A stretch of DNA of 30,209 bases from Sperchopsis tessellata (lineage: Eukaryota > Arthropoda > Insecta > Coleoptera > Hydrophilidae), in assembly GCA_033557685.1 (NCBI GenBank), contig JAWQRN010000398.1:1-30209 (forward strand), given 5' to 3'. Made by a program: the position numbers and the translations under genes. This document shows, one piece after another, positions 1-12,060 of this stretch. Under the pieces are notes generated by a model, which saw nothing but the letters and a program-made list of their open reading frames with translations, had not been told where the DNA came from and made no database searches. The stretch's first letter is position 1. Each line of letters opens with the position of its first letter.

Positions 1-18
1 TATATATATATATATATA
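1..18. repeat. (TA)n microsatellite at window edge
   Basis: Nine uninterrupted TA units begin the window. The array is probably cut by the window edge, so its full length is unknown. Confidence 0.9.
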
Positions 19-859
19 AATTCGGAAAATGATGCATCCACAAATGTGAAAATGCGAATGACTTGAGATATGAATGAGAGTGCACAATGTAGGTATCTGT
101 TCTCCAATATGAGCACCTTATTCACTACGTTTGATGTTTATATAGCAGCACCGATATTGAGCTTGTCAACTTGTAGAAGGATAGCGTGTCGAGGTTTATA
201 CATTCCCAAAAACTGTCAGACAACAATACCACGGCTCACTATTTTCATAAGATAGAATATTAAATTTGTCCGTTTATAAGTGTAGCACATTATCAAGCGA
301 AGCAAAACTAATAGAGCTGAAAAATAAGTTGGACAAGATTCGATGAAATGTTATAGGTCAAAACGTGGTCAGAAGATTAGCTTATTCAAGCATACGTAAT
401 ACTACCGTTGCACTATCAACCGACTAATTAGTTAGTTTCATGGTTTACAAAAATTCAAAAACACATTATTCAAATCGAAATATTTATAAAAGTCACAAAA
501 TTAGTAATGAAGATCTCTAGCAAAAAGAGACTGTCGAACCCTTCTGTGAATAGGCTACAGATCTTCATGAAAGTTTAAATGCACATTTTAAAATAAACTT
601 AAGATCTATAAGGCAAAAGTATAAAAAGACAAGCAAGAAATAAGGTTATAGGCTTTGAAAAAAGAATTGAACGAGTCTACTTATAGCAAGTTACAGATGT
701 GCTAAGAACCATCACACAAATGTACCTACCAAGGCCCTAAAAACACCATCAGCAGGATTGCCTACTTGCTTACCAATTTGAAAGTCTGCATAATTCTGCA
801 CCGTTTTGATAGTGGAAATGTTCAGAGTATAAAGTATATGGAACTTTCAAAGACCATTT
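19..859. other. AT-rich stretch without recognisable gene
   Basis: I see no convincing gene here. A 61-codon open frame at 70-255 has no family signature and no splice context that I can support. Around 640-720 a plus frame reads VIGFEKRIERVYL and then VTDVLRTITQMYL across a stop, which looks protein-like and may belong to the LINE trace that follows, but I could not place it. Confidence 0.5.
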
Positions 860-1060
860 AAAAGAAAATTAAGGAAAATATTAGAAGATACAATTATGAG
901 GTACACCCTCGGTGATAAATCAGCGAAGGAGTTAAACCAGTGAAACAGAGACTTATGACTGGGAAGAAAATTGTAGCCGTCAGATCTGAAAACGTGAGGA
1001 AGAAATTAAATTATTTAACTGATTATAAAGTTGTACCAAAAACTTTATCTAGATAAAAGT
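860..1060 (+). pseudogene. Weak LINE endonuclease-RT linker trace
   Basis: The plus frame reads IRRYNYE, then two stops, then PVKQRLMTGKKIVAVRSE. In RTE-type LINEs the linker between endonuclease and reverse transcriptase has a similar pattern (a YN-containing helix, a basic stretch, then a GK-I-LK/R-ENG segment). The same type of linker is seen more clearly at 16.79-16.97 kb in this window. No catalytic motif is present, so the call rests on pattern only and could be chance. Confidence 0.27.
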
Positions 1061-1734
1061 TACATTATTATACATTTCTGTTCGATCAGTTTTGCTCACG
1101 GGTTTTTTTTTGCGGTACCAAAATCTAGCACATTAAATTCTAATAAACACATACATATTTTTTTTTAGTTTGTTTATACACTTCTAACGAACAGCGTTTG
1201 AAAAGGTAAGGGCGAAAGAACAAAGGAGCTACGTTATCGATCTTATTGATTGAACTACAATAACATAATATATTAAAGTAAAAAATTTTCTGTTGTAAAA
1301 AATTCTATTATTATATCAAACATAATTTTGTTTCTTTAAAGCAATGTAATAATGTTAGCTGGATGAAAAAATATTTCATGAGTCAGTTATGAGAGCGGTA
1401 GTGTGGTATTTTGTGTACAAAGGATAGGCTAAAATATTATGATTTAAATCGGTACTTTTCCATCACAGTCACGAAGTAGAAATACCAGAATATTTATTCG
1501 ATGAAGGTGAGACACCTAAAGTTAAGTCGTGCAATGGTACAGTAGTAACTTCTTGGGATAGTATACTTTAAATACCACGATTTTTCTTTAATTATGAGAT
1601 GTATACCAGCATATTGTGTTACACCGTTACATTTATCAAGATACCATTAAATAGCTAAGCGCGTATCACATTTTTTTTTTAAATTTATCTCAAATTTCCG
1701 TTGAACTTTTTTTTTCATTTCATAAATATAAATA
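1061..1734. other. AT-rich stretch without recognisable gene
   Basis: There are several T homopolymers (around 1107, 1159, 1671 and 1708) and no supportable coding region or structured repeat. Confidence 0.5.
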
Positions 1735-2140
1735 TTCACACAGTCATTTGCTTTCTTTAGGTCAACAAAGGCGCTCTGCTTCTTTCTTCTTACCTCCATA
1801 CATTTTCTATTAATTGGTATCTACAACAACTATGAGTTGTACTTCCACTACCAAGAATAAAACCACACGGTTCATCCCAATCGTTATGTAAAATAATCTG
1901 CGCACTTTTCCTGATATACTCAGAAGGTGTATCGCTCTATAATTCTTGCAACTAAACTTGTCACCTTTTCCTTTATACAATGGACTCTCAACAGCAATCA
2001 ACTAATCATATTTCAATATCGAACTTTCTAAACACACAAAAAAATAACACTTGCAATCAATTACTAACTATTTCTCTTTCACATTTGAGTATTTCACCTG
2101 TCAAGTCAACTTCATCTTCTCTGATATTCAGTAAGCTACC
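1735..2140 (-). pseudogene. LINE reverse transcriptase fragment (non-LTR retrotransposon)
   Basis: Read on the minus strand, this is part of a non-LTR retrotransposon reverse transcriptase, the enzyme that copies the element's RNA into DNA at the target site. From the 5' side: GEILKCEREIVSN (the helix ahead of the RT palm), then PLYKGKGDKFSCKNYRAIHLL (the conserved YKGKGD-NYR-I-LL block), then after one frameshift GFILGSGSTTHSCRYQLIENV (the GFR-RST region), then FVDLKKA-like codons near 1750-1770 (the first catalytic block, itself decayed). Stops and at least one frameshift break the frame, and the YADD box is not present. This is a short, dead piece. The clade is not resolved; RTE or I-group is plausible. 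The plus-strand open frame at 1980-2177 is its antisense shadow. Confidence 0.75.
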
Positions 2141-3015
2141 CCCTGTTATTTTATTCGCTCATAATGAAATAGATTGAATTCTATATTGACACTGTGTTTT
2201 CAAAAAGCATCAAAACTATTTTATCCTCCTATTCTCAGTATATCTGACAACGTCTTTAAAATTCGTCGCTCACTTCTAGGAAAAGTTTTTTTATTTGTAG
2301 CAAAATCATTCTGGGTAATTGGGTATTATCTGCGTTTGAATAATATTTACTATTAACACAAAACTCACATTAAGCTTATTTACAAGAAGAGTACAATGTT
2401 ATCTAAAACATTATATCGCATTATGTATTAGTGCATAACAATGGTTGTTAGCGAACCATAAACTTATAAAAACATGCACACACGCAATTTAAGAATAAAC
2501 ATATACACCAAGATCGATAATTAAAACTACAAAATAAATCATTAATTACAGTAACTGACAAACACTATTCATTGTGGTTAATGTCATATGTGTAAATTCT
2601 AGATTTAGTGCAATAGTTTTGAAAAAAGCTAAATCATTTTGAAAACATAGAGAAATTTTATTACGTTTGTATGTAATATTAAAAGACAACTAGGAGGCCA
2701 ACACTTTTTATAAATAGATGAATTATATTATTTCACTATATATGCACTGTTTTTTTTTAAATGAGAATAATTATTTGACAATCATTTCCATTGAGAAAAA
2801 AAACAATAAAAATTGTTTTAATATACTATGTCATTTTTCAAGAGAATTAGTTTAGAGGACAGCCCTAGGTAAAAGTTTCACAAATCGAAATTCAGCAATT
2901 CAGGTTTATTACAAATGGAATAAACATTCTATACACTACAGCTGCTTACATAGTACTTCTTTTAATGTAGTCGTAAAATGTACTACTATGTATTAATCCG
3001 CCTTGTTATTGTATT
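2141..3015. other. AT-rich stretch without recognisable gene
   Basis: A 60-codon plus frame at 2174-2356 has no recognisable motif. The rest is AT-rich with frequent stops in all frames. Confidence 0.5.
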
Positions 3016-3020
3016 ATATT

Positions 3021-3209
3021 GTTACGTATTTAAACTTAATTTAAATTTCCGAGTATTAGGATTATATTTTATTTAAGTTTTTGATTGATTTGCCTTCGAG
3101 GTAAAACAAGTATAATTATTTTGAATTTGTGTTTGATAAATAAAAATTTTATTAATTAATTATTTTCGGAGATATTAGTATTTATTTTGGTCTCACAGGG
3201 AGTTGTAAC
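3021..3209. mobile_element. Probable solo LTR with 5-bp target duplication
   Basis: A 189-bp segment begins GTTACG and ends GTAAC. It is flanked directly by an exact 5-bp repeat, ATATT, at 3016-3020 and 3210-3214. Counted with one shared base on each side, its ends read TGTTAC...GTAACA, the TG...CA form usual for LTRs of Gypsy or BEL/Pao elements. An AATAAA poly(A) signal lies at 3139-3144. No internal retrotransposon sequence adjoins it, as expected for a solo LTR left by recombination. The orientation is not certain, and a short TIR element with the same 5-6 bp palindromic ends remains possible. Confidence 0.45.
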
Positions 3210-3590
3210 ATATTACAACACCAATTGCACGATCATATTTTCAAACATAATAAATATAACAAAGCGTGTGAAATAAAATGCCTGCCTGAATTTCACTTGA
3301 ATCCTTTTTAGTATTCAAGTCCTGAGTATTTCCAAGGAAGCATCGATAATAACAGTACTTGGTAGGAGATTTATAATGACCAGTCTGGATGAATAAATCG
3401 CTCTCCTTGTACCGATATAATCATGGAACTTGATATTATTTAACAAGATTAACGATAGCACTTGTAAAAGTCTGTAGGTAATAAACCAACGGAAAAATAA
3501 CATATCTAATTTCATTCCCTAGAGTAAATATAACTGCTAGGTGCTTTGAAATAAACAAGAATAAATGTTTTCTTCGAAGCTACCTCATCA
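3210..3590. other. No recognisable gene
   Basis: A 66-codon minus frame at 3315-3515 (SLILLNNIKFHDYIGTRRAI and on) has no motif that I can assign. Nothing else stands out. Confidence 0.4.
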
Positions 3591-4886
3591 AAAATAGTAA
3601 ACATTAACTGATTTTGAATTTAGTTAGCATGTTTCTTCCTTTTTATATCCATAGGTCAAGTGTGTCATATATGTAAAACTATCAAATTTTGCCTCAATCA
3701 ACAGAACTACCGCCCGACATATAAACATCATAATTTATAGGTATTTATGGAAATTTGTGAAATTCTATCAGATATTGCTAGTCCTCTTTGTGCCTTTTCT
3801 GCACTTAGCTGACCTAAAGAGAACGACTTTTTTGGTTCTGCAGTTAACGATCATTCTTTTATATTTAAAGTTAGTTTTTGAAAATAGCGTAAGTAGTTAA
3901 GGATAGGCAAAATAAAAGTTATTTTATTTTTAATGTTTTTAATATAATACTTTTTACAAAAATGTGAATAATATTTTTAAACCCTTTGCTACAGAATTAT
4001 ATTACGATTTTTCAAAGATACCACCATCCCATTTTCCGACAGCTCCAAAATGCTAAAATCCGTGTTTGATCATATTATCAATTATCGTTCCACCTGTTTC
4101 CTCTACAACTTACTAGTCAGTAAAAAAGAATCAGATCGACCAAAATACTAGCAGTTGGGTCTATACACTCCTTTGTAAATGCAGAACTCATTGATATTGA
4201 TCAAATTGTCGGTTATTTCAAATAAGATATAAATATCATGTTCGGTATATCCAACATGAAACTGATATATCATATTTTACCAGCCACGATGTTTCCTGCA
4301 ATCATAAACCTGGACCCAACAATCACTTCATCTTACATATGTCCCCTCAATGCTACAAACTTAACACAGCCGAAAATCTTGAGATATTATATTGGCTTCG
4401 ATAATTTTCTTTAATAGTGTTATGTAATCATTTTCTGGTAGAATAATTTAGTATAATGTATTAACATCTATTAACTAACCTATTATTTAAGCTCAATAAA
4501 TGGCTCTGGTAATTTTAAGTCCTCTCACCTGGCTACTATTTAAAGTTAAAAATATACTTTAAATTTTCGTAAATATGTATTCTAAACTTTTATAAAACAA
4601 AGTTTCTTCCTTCAGTAGAAATATCTAAGGTATACTCATTAAAATTAATTGAAAGTTATGTTTTTTCCTAACTTGAATACCTTTAACGTCCATTTGTTTG
4701 CAATATAAATTATTTAAACAATTAGTTGAGACTATAACTAAATTCAATTTCTAAATGTATTAAATAGAACTAATTATATAACTACCAACATTGAAATGGT
4801 AAAGTTACAGCCTAAAATTAAGTTTGGCAACCTATAAGCATAGTGTATATTACACCTTGCATAGATTTTCCAAAATAACAGCAAGT
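3591..4886 (+). repeat. Tandem duplication, copy 1 (about 1.3 kb)
   Basis: This copy starts at AAAATAGTAA (3591) and runs to the same motif at 4887, a period of about 1,296 bp. It aligns with copy 2 along its whole length with scattered substitutions and small indels; similarity by eye is over 90%. The ORF seen in copy 2 is broken here: copy 2 has GG where copy 1 has one G near 4208, which shifts the frame. The edge sequence CAGCAAGT precedes the repeat boundary in both copies. Confidence 0.9.
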
Positions 4887-6185
4887 AAAATAGTAAACAC
4901 TAACTGATTTTGAAATTAATTAGCATGTTTCTTCCTTTTTATATCCATAAGTCAAGTGTGCCATATATGTAAAACTATAAAATTTTGCCTCAATCAACAG
5001 AACTACCGCCCGACATATAAACATCATAATTTATAGGTATTTATGGAAATTTGTGAAATTCTATCAGATATTGCTAGCCCTCTTTGTGCCTTTTTTGCTG
5101 TTAGCTGACTTAAAGAGAACGACTTTTTTGGTTCTGCAGTTAACGATCATTTTTTATATTTAAAGTTAGTTTTTGAAAATAGGGTGAATTAAGGATAGGC
5201 AAAATAAAAGTTATTTTATTTTTAATGTTTTTAATATAATATTTTTTCCAAAAATGTGAATAAGGTTTTTAAACCCTTTGCTACAGAAGTATATTACGTT
5301 TTTTCAAAGATACCACCATCCCATTTTCCGACACCTCCAAAATGCTAAGATCCGTCTTGATCATGTTATCAATTATCGTTCCACCTGTTTCCTCTACAAC
5401 TTACTAGTCAGCAAAAAGGAATCAGATCGACCAAAAAACTAGCAGTTGTGTCTATACACTCCTTTGTAAATGCAGAACTCATTGATATTGATCAAATTGG
5501 TCGGTTATTTCAGATAAGATATAAATATCATGTTCGGTATATCCAACATGAAACTGATATATCATATTTTGCCAGCCACGTTGTTTCCTGCAATCATAAA
5601 CCTAGACCCAAAAATCACTTCATCTTACATATGTCCCCTCAATGCTACAAACATAACATAGCCGAAAACCTTGAGATATTATATTGGCTTCGATAATTTT
5701 CTTTAATAGTGTAATCATGTAATCATTTTCCGGTAAAATAATTTAGTATAATGTATTAACATCTATTAACTAACCTTTTATTTAAGATCAATAAATGGCT
5801 CTGGTAATTTTAGGTCCTCTCACCTTACTACTATTTAAAGTTAAAAATATACTTTAAATTTTCGTAAATACGTATTCTAAACTTTTATAAAACAAAGTTT
5901 ATTCCTTCAGTAGAAATATCTAGGGTATACTCATTACAATTAATTGAAAGTTTTGTTTTTCCCTAACTTGAATACCTTTAACGTTCATTTGTTTGCAATA
6001 TAACTTATTTAAACAATTAGTTGAGACCATAACTAAATTCAATATTTCTAAATGTGTTAAATAGAACTAATTATACAACTACCAACTTTGAAACGGTAAA
6101 GTTACAGCCTAAAATTAAGTTTGGAAACCTATGAACATAGTATATATCACCCCTTGCATAGATTATCCAAATTAACAGCAAGTAA
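4887..6185 (+). repeat. Tandem duplication, copy 2 (about 1.3 kb)
   Basis: This is the second head-to-tail copy of the 1.3-kb unit and ends at GCAAGTAAA near 6185. It keeps an open frame at 5448-5696. The divergence between copies is spread evenly, so the duplication is not recent but also not ancient. No terminal inverted repeat was seen at the unit ends, so unequal exchange is a simpler explanation than transposition. Confidence 0.9.
5448..5696 (+). pseudogene. Unrecognised coding remnant inside duplicated unit
   Basis: The frame is open for 83 codons and ends with EILYWLR then a stop. It includes VNAELIDIDQIGRLF, HETDISYFASHVVSC and RPKNHFILHM. One reading-frame step upstream, about 5350-5440 also reads as plausible protein (NYRSTCFLYNLLVSKKESD), so the original coding region was longer and has lost a base. 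There is no ATG at the start (GTG opens the frame). The stretch with RPKNHFILHM faintly resembles the PKHHF-LHYP segment found in some transposon-linked proteins, but the rest does not follow that pattern. I do not recognise the family. Confidence 0.3.
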
Positions 6186-6367
6186 ATCGTCATCATTATT
6201 CGAATATATGTACTGCGTACTTTTATCAAAAAGAAAAGTATATTATATTCAAACTCCTCATTTTTTCTCGGTTAATCACTTGAAAATAATCAATCTAATT
6301 AAACTTGTAAATCACTGAATATAAATAGTTAACAATATATTTGTTTGCAGTAACTTTGATATACCAG

Positions 6368-6426
<59 letters not shown>

Positions 6427-6437
6427 TATATATATAA
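6368..6437. repeat. (TA)n microsatellite
   Basis: About 70 bp of TA units, with one GATA interruption near 6425. It lies about 180 bp past the end of the tandem duplication. Confidence 0.95.
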
Positions 6438-7036
6438 TTTGAAAAAATGGAAAAGTAACAACAAAGGTGGTCAATCTAATCTAATAATTGCGGATAAATT
6501 GCCCTGAACTCACATGCAAACAACGAATTATTTTTAGTGTATTAAACAGATAGTGAAACTTTATGGCAGGGATATTTCCTAAATGCCTTCTATTTTTCAC
6601 TGTTAGTAGAAGTTTCCACTACTTCGTTTTTGTGTGTGTTAGTATATTTACCTTAAAATACATTATCTCTCTGTGCACCTTCTATTTGTAAATGCAATGC
6701 TATAATGTGAATGTTTAATCTTTCAAAGACCGAAAACGACGAATGATGATTTTGTGTAAAATATTTGACAAATTTATTCCTAAAAATAGAGTATATTTAA
6801 GTAAGAGTTTTCTTTAAATATATCACTTACGAAAGCAAGCTAATATTTAATGATCCATTAAAAATTATATCCATGAAGGAGAATGAATAAATTAATATAG
6901 TATCAATTTACTAGAAGTATTTGATACTGGTTTTGAAATATTAGAGAATTGAACAGAACATTTATAATTTAGATTGTTTAATGTACGGTAGATCATCAAA
7001 TCTAGAACGAGCTTCTAAATATAGGATACTACAAAT
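6438..7036. other. No recognisable gene
   Basis: AT-rich DNA with stops in all frames. Nothing here can be supported as a feature. Confidence 0.5.
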
Positions 7037-7288
7037 TTGCATTATTTTATTTCTCAATTTATATTCACTCTTGTTATCATTATAGCCAACGTTTTACATA
7101 ATTATGCTGATAAAATAAAAATACTGTGCATAGGACCAATCATAGCACGTGAAAATTTTCAAAACAACGAAATCTTAAAATTTCGAGAAATCCCAGATAA
7201 ACTCCCATCTGCAAATGATTACCAGCACATGGAATATTTACTGTACTATTTCATCCAAAAATTATTATTCAACAGGGGCGCGAATTAA
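7037..7288 (+). pseudogene. Short ORF with signal-peptide-like N-terminus
   Basis: An 84-codon frame opens at TTG and ends at TAA. Residues 1-25 (FISQFIFTLVIIIANVL) form a hydrophobic run like a secretory signal peptide, followed by NYADKIKILCIGPIIAREN. The layout of a signal peptide, then A(D)-K-I-L, then a short hydrophobic strand and a small-residue turn resembles the N-terminus of insect UDP-glycosyltransferases. The later residues (EIPDKLPSANDYQHMEYLLYYF) do not show the expected RGH-V block. There is no ATG, so if it was a first exon the start codon is lost. The family is unproven. Confidence 0.25.
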
Positions 7289-10200
7289 CAACACTAGCAA
7301 CCAAGGCCCATGCTCAAATATTAGCCATGTAGATTAAGTCTGACAATGTCACAATACAAAATATAGTAATAAATGGTATGTTTACAAAAAAAAAGAAAAA
7401 TAAGAAACTTTCTAATCTGTAACCAAAACTAAATATATAAAATTGGTTCCATACCGATTCCTGAAATTAATAATCCAATTTAATTGAGACCATTTTCTTT
7501 CCTTATTAATTAATTGATGATATGCTAAAAAATTTTGTAAAATTTTAATATTAATAGTAGTAATGTTTAAGGTGCATATCAACGTTAATGTGGCGTTCCA
7601 ACAATATTCTGAATAATATTACCATAATTTATTCGACAAGAGCTTTGAGTAGAAGACTGTATAGACCGCGGTCAATAGCATAATCTTATGCCACTGGAGT
7701 TATTTTTAACCAAACACATCATATCTTATTCAAATTTAAATATAATACAGTAATGTAACTAACTATCTTCAACACTGTTTTTTCTTTCTAATTTAATCCT
7801 TTTTTACAACTGGGAAATTACATAAAGTTGGAATAAACTATAAAATATCAACTACTTAATCATGCTATTATTTTATTAGAGTTACTTAAAAATGGTTGTA
7901 AAATGATTATCACATTATAATAAGTAAGGAAGTAACATTGTTGAGTACTATATGGTTCATCAGTATGTAATTTTTCCTAATCATATACGCTATGACGGTT
8001 GTAAGGTGTATATCGTTGTCGAATATAAATAGAGATATATAATTTTGTGTTCTGATCTATGCATCGGAGTTATGAATATTTGGTTGTGGTTGAGTAGATC
8101 TAAATTAAAAATAGTTCGGGAATTAAGTAACCGACTGACTCAAATATTTGACAGAACCAAAACCTTCATTCAATTTTTGGCACCATCACTATGATACTGA
8201 TATACTATTATTTAAAATTGAGGAATACATATACGAGTTGAAATCATAAACACAAATAAATATTACTACAGCCTGCGAATATATAGGACACAAATAATTA
8301 TTACTAACCTGATAATTATCAATAAACAATACATCTAAAGATTTATCCTAAATTTATATAAACATCATGTTATAATAAAATGCTGGAAATGCATATGAAC
8401 TCACCTTGTGTATTATTAATTACATGATGCTTGTGCAATATTTATACGCTCTCAATCCATTTAATTCTCTTACAGTCAAACAATTTGATACTAAAATGTT
8501 TCCACTTTTAAATTGTGAGAAATATTTCTCATTAGCATTTGATTTAAGGACATCACAAAGTTGATATTTGCTTAATTAATATAATAATTTTACATTACCT
8601 AGTCCTTATCAATTTATGAACTAAAACATTGACTATAAAATTACGATGTATAAAAATGTGTCATATAATACTTTTGAGACGGATTTCAAAAATCACATAC
8701 TAGAATGACCTATTAAATACCCAGCAAAGAGGCCCACCTAATAGTTCAAAACATAGCATGTCTATTTATGTATTCATAGTGAGGGTAGCCCCCACAAAAT
8801 ATTTTTATCTATTTTTTATTATGAAAAATACAGATTTTTCAAACCTGCCTTTGCTATGTGATTTCAATACATTTCTCAATAAGAAACTTAAAGAAAACGT
8901 CCTTTTGTGAAATGCATACAAAATGTTATCTATCTTGTAGTATAGTCCTCAATTTTTCACTTTACAGCAGATTTTCAAGACTTATTTTTATATGCAAGGG
9001 AAGTGTGTTATGCAACTCATTTAAGTTGCTAACATAAACCCTTCCATCGAAACGAATTCACTAATTTAATTATCCCTTTACATAAAATGTGATCAACTGC
9101 ATTTCTCCTAAAATAAAATTATAAGCTACAGCAAAACTAAACTTCATCTGCATAGCAGAATTTGCTTGGTGCAACAAATAGTTTTAAAAACTGTTGTTAT
9201 ATTTATTTGCTAAACAGTTGAACAACTTGGGATAATTGCTTTTTATAAAATTTGTTAAAATTATTTGAAAAATGTAAAAATTAACCGACAGTACAAAAAT
9301 ATAGGACACAAAAATTGCAACTACCAAGACTATGTGGAAATGATAGTATATGTTTGGAATTGATTTAGTGTATTATATTTCTACATTTACAACAATGGTA
9401 TTTTTGTTGGATACAATGTATGTAAAACTGTAAAAATATATGAAACGTACTGTTAGCTATACGTTAATATATTTTTTCTCTGTTTTAAGACATTAAAACG
9501 TTTCCAATAGAAATATATACTTTACAAAATGGAACGTTTTTAGAAAAATTAAAGAATACGAAAATAATAGCAGTTGTCGTGTATGATCTGAGTTGAAATG
9601 GGTATGATATCTGTAACAGATATAAACACAATGAATTAGAAGAAAACGTATAGTTATTGGACTAGCCAAAAATGTATTCAACATATTAAATGTGATAGAC
9701 TTCTACTGTTAACATCTATATGCATATTGTTTCTGGGTGGAAATCGTGTGGAGGATCTAATAAGTGCCGACGTTTCGTCTACCGTTACTTCAACGAAAAA
9801 ATGCCACGATGCTCTTCATGTTTGTGTATATTTTTTGCTTGCCTCCAGATATCATAAATGTTTATTGGCTTTGCTGAAGGTTGAGGGTTGCAAACAGTAT
9901 ATATGAGTCCCTTATAAGAGTACATGCTCAATTTCAATTTGAAGGGTTCTCTGTGGATATAAATTGAAATGAAAGCATAAACACAATAGTTTTATGTGGA
10001 CCAAATTTGGAAATTTTTGTCTATAAGGTGTTCGTGAAGCATCCATGATGCAAAGGATTGGGGTGTGTATGTACTAGCTACATGAGTGTGGCTTGTGTCT
10101 TAAGTTTATAATTAACAAAGATATAGTGTGATACAGTGTCTAGTCTTTTGGCATTTCTGGTGAATTGTTTATACATAGTTTAATATGTTCTTTAGTTGTG

Positions 10201-10395
10201 ATATATGTATATTCCGATTTTGTGTGTGTAATTTCCTTTATAATATATATCATGTTCATTGAGTGTTTTTCATAAGTTATTGAGCAAACTTGTAGTTGTT
10301 AATAATTATATGCTACTTCCTTGAGGTAACCATTTATGCATCGCAATATTCTAAAAGTAAGATCAATTTTTTTAAGATAACATATATAGCAATAT
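7289..10395. other. Long gene-poor AT-rich tract
   Basis: About 3.1 kb with no gene that I can support. A 63-codon minus frame at 9493-9684 shows no motif. The sequence AATATAGGACACAAA or a close variant occurs at 8279-8293 and 9298-9311 in direct orientation. At 9765-9785 the minus strand contains GACGAAACGTCGGCAC, a string resembling the CGAAACGTCG often found near the 3' end of Penelope-like elements, but no coding sequence of that family is visible beside it. Confidence 0.45.
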
Positions 10396-10867
10396 CTCGC
10401 ATAGTTCGGCTTCGATCAGTCTGGATTCACTATTTTCAAATTTCAAAATAAGCTAAATTTTAATTAAAAAAAGCCGCAAAATCCTAGCAAATAAATAAAT
10501 GTTCGATATTTTTCCATTATACAGGCATGTCACGTTTTATTTATTTCACGGTATATTTATATGAGGTTTAAAGTTATGCGATACGACATTCCAATTTTTC
10601 GGGGTTTTTCCGTTGTATGTGTATGTAACTGACTCGGCGGAAATGAAACGCAGCATTATATTTTAGTGGTTCACCTTTCAGCGTCTTAATATGTTAGCTA
10701 TGCAGTACGCGTAAGCAAAGAAAGCGTCAACTTTGTTGTTGAATTAACTTCTATGTCTATCAGTTTTCGATATGAAAATCTACAGTAAAGGCGATTTGTG
10801 ATAATTAAATTTTAATACTCATTTAAAACAAATACTAAGGGCAAAAAGAAATTGTTAAAGTTATTTT

Positions 10868-12060
10868 GTCACCAAGAAACGTAAATGGCTCACTTTAGAG
10901 CAGAAGCTCGATATAATCAAGTTTTATGAAGAAGGCACATATTTGCTAAAATAGGCCGTGCAAATGGAATGGACGTATCACCAGTACTCAAACTTATCAA
11001 AAAAAAAGATCGATACAAATCATAGTTATCAAAAATAGTGACGTAAATAAAAAGCACTCGAATCGTAAACATGGAGCGTCTATTATCCATATGGATGGTT
11101 TTTCCATTTTTAGCAACGAAAAGTTATTCACAATGTCTGTAATGTTGGCGAATGTGCTAGTGCAGATATCCGAAAGAATCAGGTTAAATCATACAAAAAG
11201 CTGGCTACAAATATGGACAAATATTCAAAGTAGACGAAACAGGATTATTCTGGAAAAAGTTGCCGTCAAGCACTTTTAAAGCAGCCAAAATAATTTTTCA
11301 CTGTTGAGGACTTCAAATAATAAAGCATGGGTCACAAAAGCTTTATTTGAAGATTGGTTTACCAATTACCTTTGTCCTAGAATAGAACGTTATTGTAGAA
11401 AAACTGGATTCAGTTTTAAGATTTTATTTATCTTAGAGAATGGCCCAGTTCTTCTACTGGTCTTTGTGTTTTAATTGAACACTTACAAATAACTCTTCTT
11501 CCACTAAATACGACGTCAGTAACCAACCAATAGGTCAAGGTGTCATTGCGACATTCCAGGTATATTATTTGCGCCGCACTTTTTTGCAAGCCATGAAAGC
11601 TACAATAATAGAAAATGCGACTACTTTAACGTAATTTACATCAGAAACATTATCAAATGCATAGGCGAAACATGACATGAATTAACGGTAAGCAACATGA
11701 GGGCATCATGGAAATGTATCACAGCATATTGTGCAAATGATTACGTTGGTTTTAAAACTCATTTTGTAAAAGTTACTAATAACTTAGTGGAAATTGGCCA
11801 GCAACATGGTTTCAAAGAGTGACATTCCGTCAACGAAACTGAGTACATTGAATCGCAGATTAATGAAATTGATAATGGAACAATTATGAACATATATGAT
11901 AAATTAGCTTATGTAGTACTGGAGGGCACGAGAATTAAGAGCTGAACAACTACCAAAAATGATTGGAATGGTTGAAACCTTGTCAGAGCATATTACGGAA
12001 GTTGATTCCCATATTGAAAGTACCCTTACAATTCACCGAACAATAAACAATGTAATTTGT
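10868..12060 (+). pseudogene. Pogo/Tigger-type transposase pseudogene
   Basis: This was a cut-and-paste transposase of the pogo/Tigger family with a CENP-B-like DNA-binding head and a DDE/DDD nuclease. Visible in order: KKRKWLTLEQKLDIIKFYEEG at 10,871 (CENP-B-type helix-turn-helix), stop at about 10,951; FKVDETGLFWKKLPSSTF from 11,224 (first catalytic block, Asp at 11,233-11,235 kept); KAWVTKALFEDWF near 11,325-11,370; LENGP at 11,433-11,447, where the family has LLDNAP, so the second catalytic Asp is now Glu; then, after a shift, QPIGQGVIATFQVYYLRRTF near 11,525-11,585, where family QPMDQG has become IGQG, so the third Asp is Gly. C-terminal acidic-type sequence follows to about 12,060. Stops and frameshifts are frequent. 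The short plus frame at 11,091-11,279 is a shadow. Confidence 0.9.

Noticed and set aside
1980..2177. 65-codon plus-strand ORF rich in Ser
   Set aside because: The minus strand reads as LINE RT sequence across part of the same bases; the Ser-rich plus frame is a shadow.
6121..6318. 65-codon plus-strand ORF at the end of the tandem duplication
   Set aside because: It runs out of the duplicated unit into unique AT-rich DNA and has no motif.
9760..10140. Possible Penelope-like 3' end (CGAAACGTCG string)
   Set aside because: A single short string without adjacent coding sequence is too weak for a feature call.
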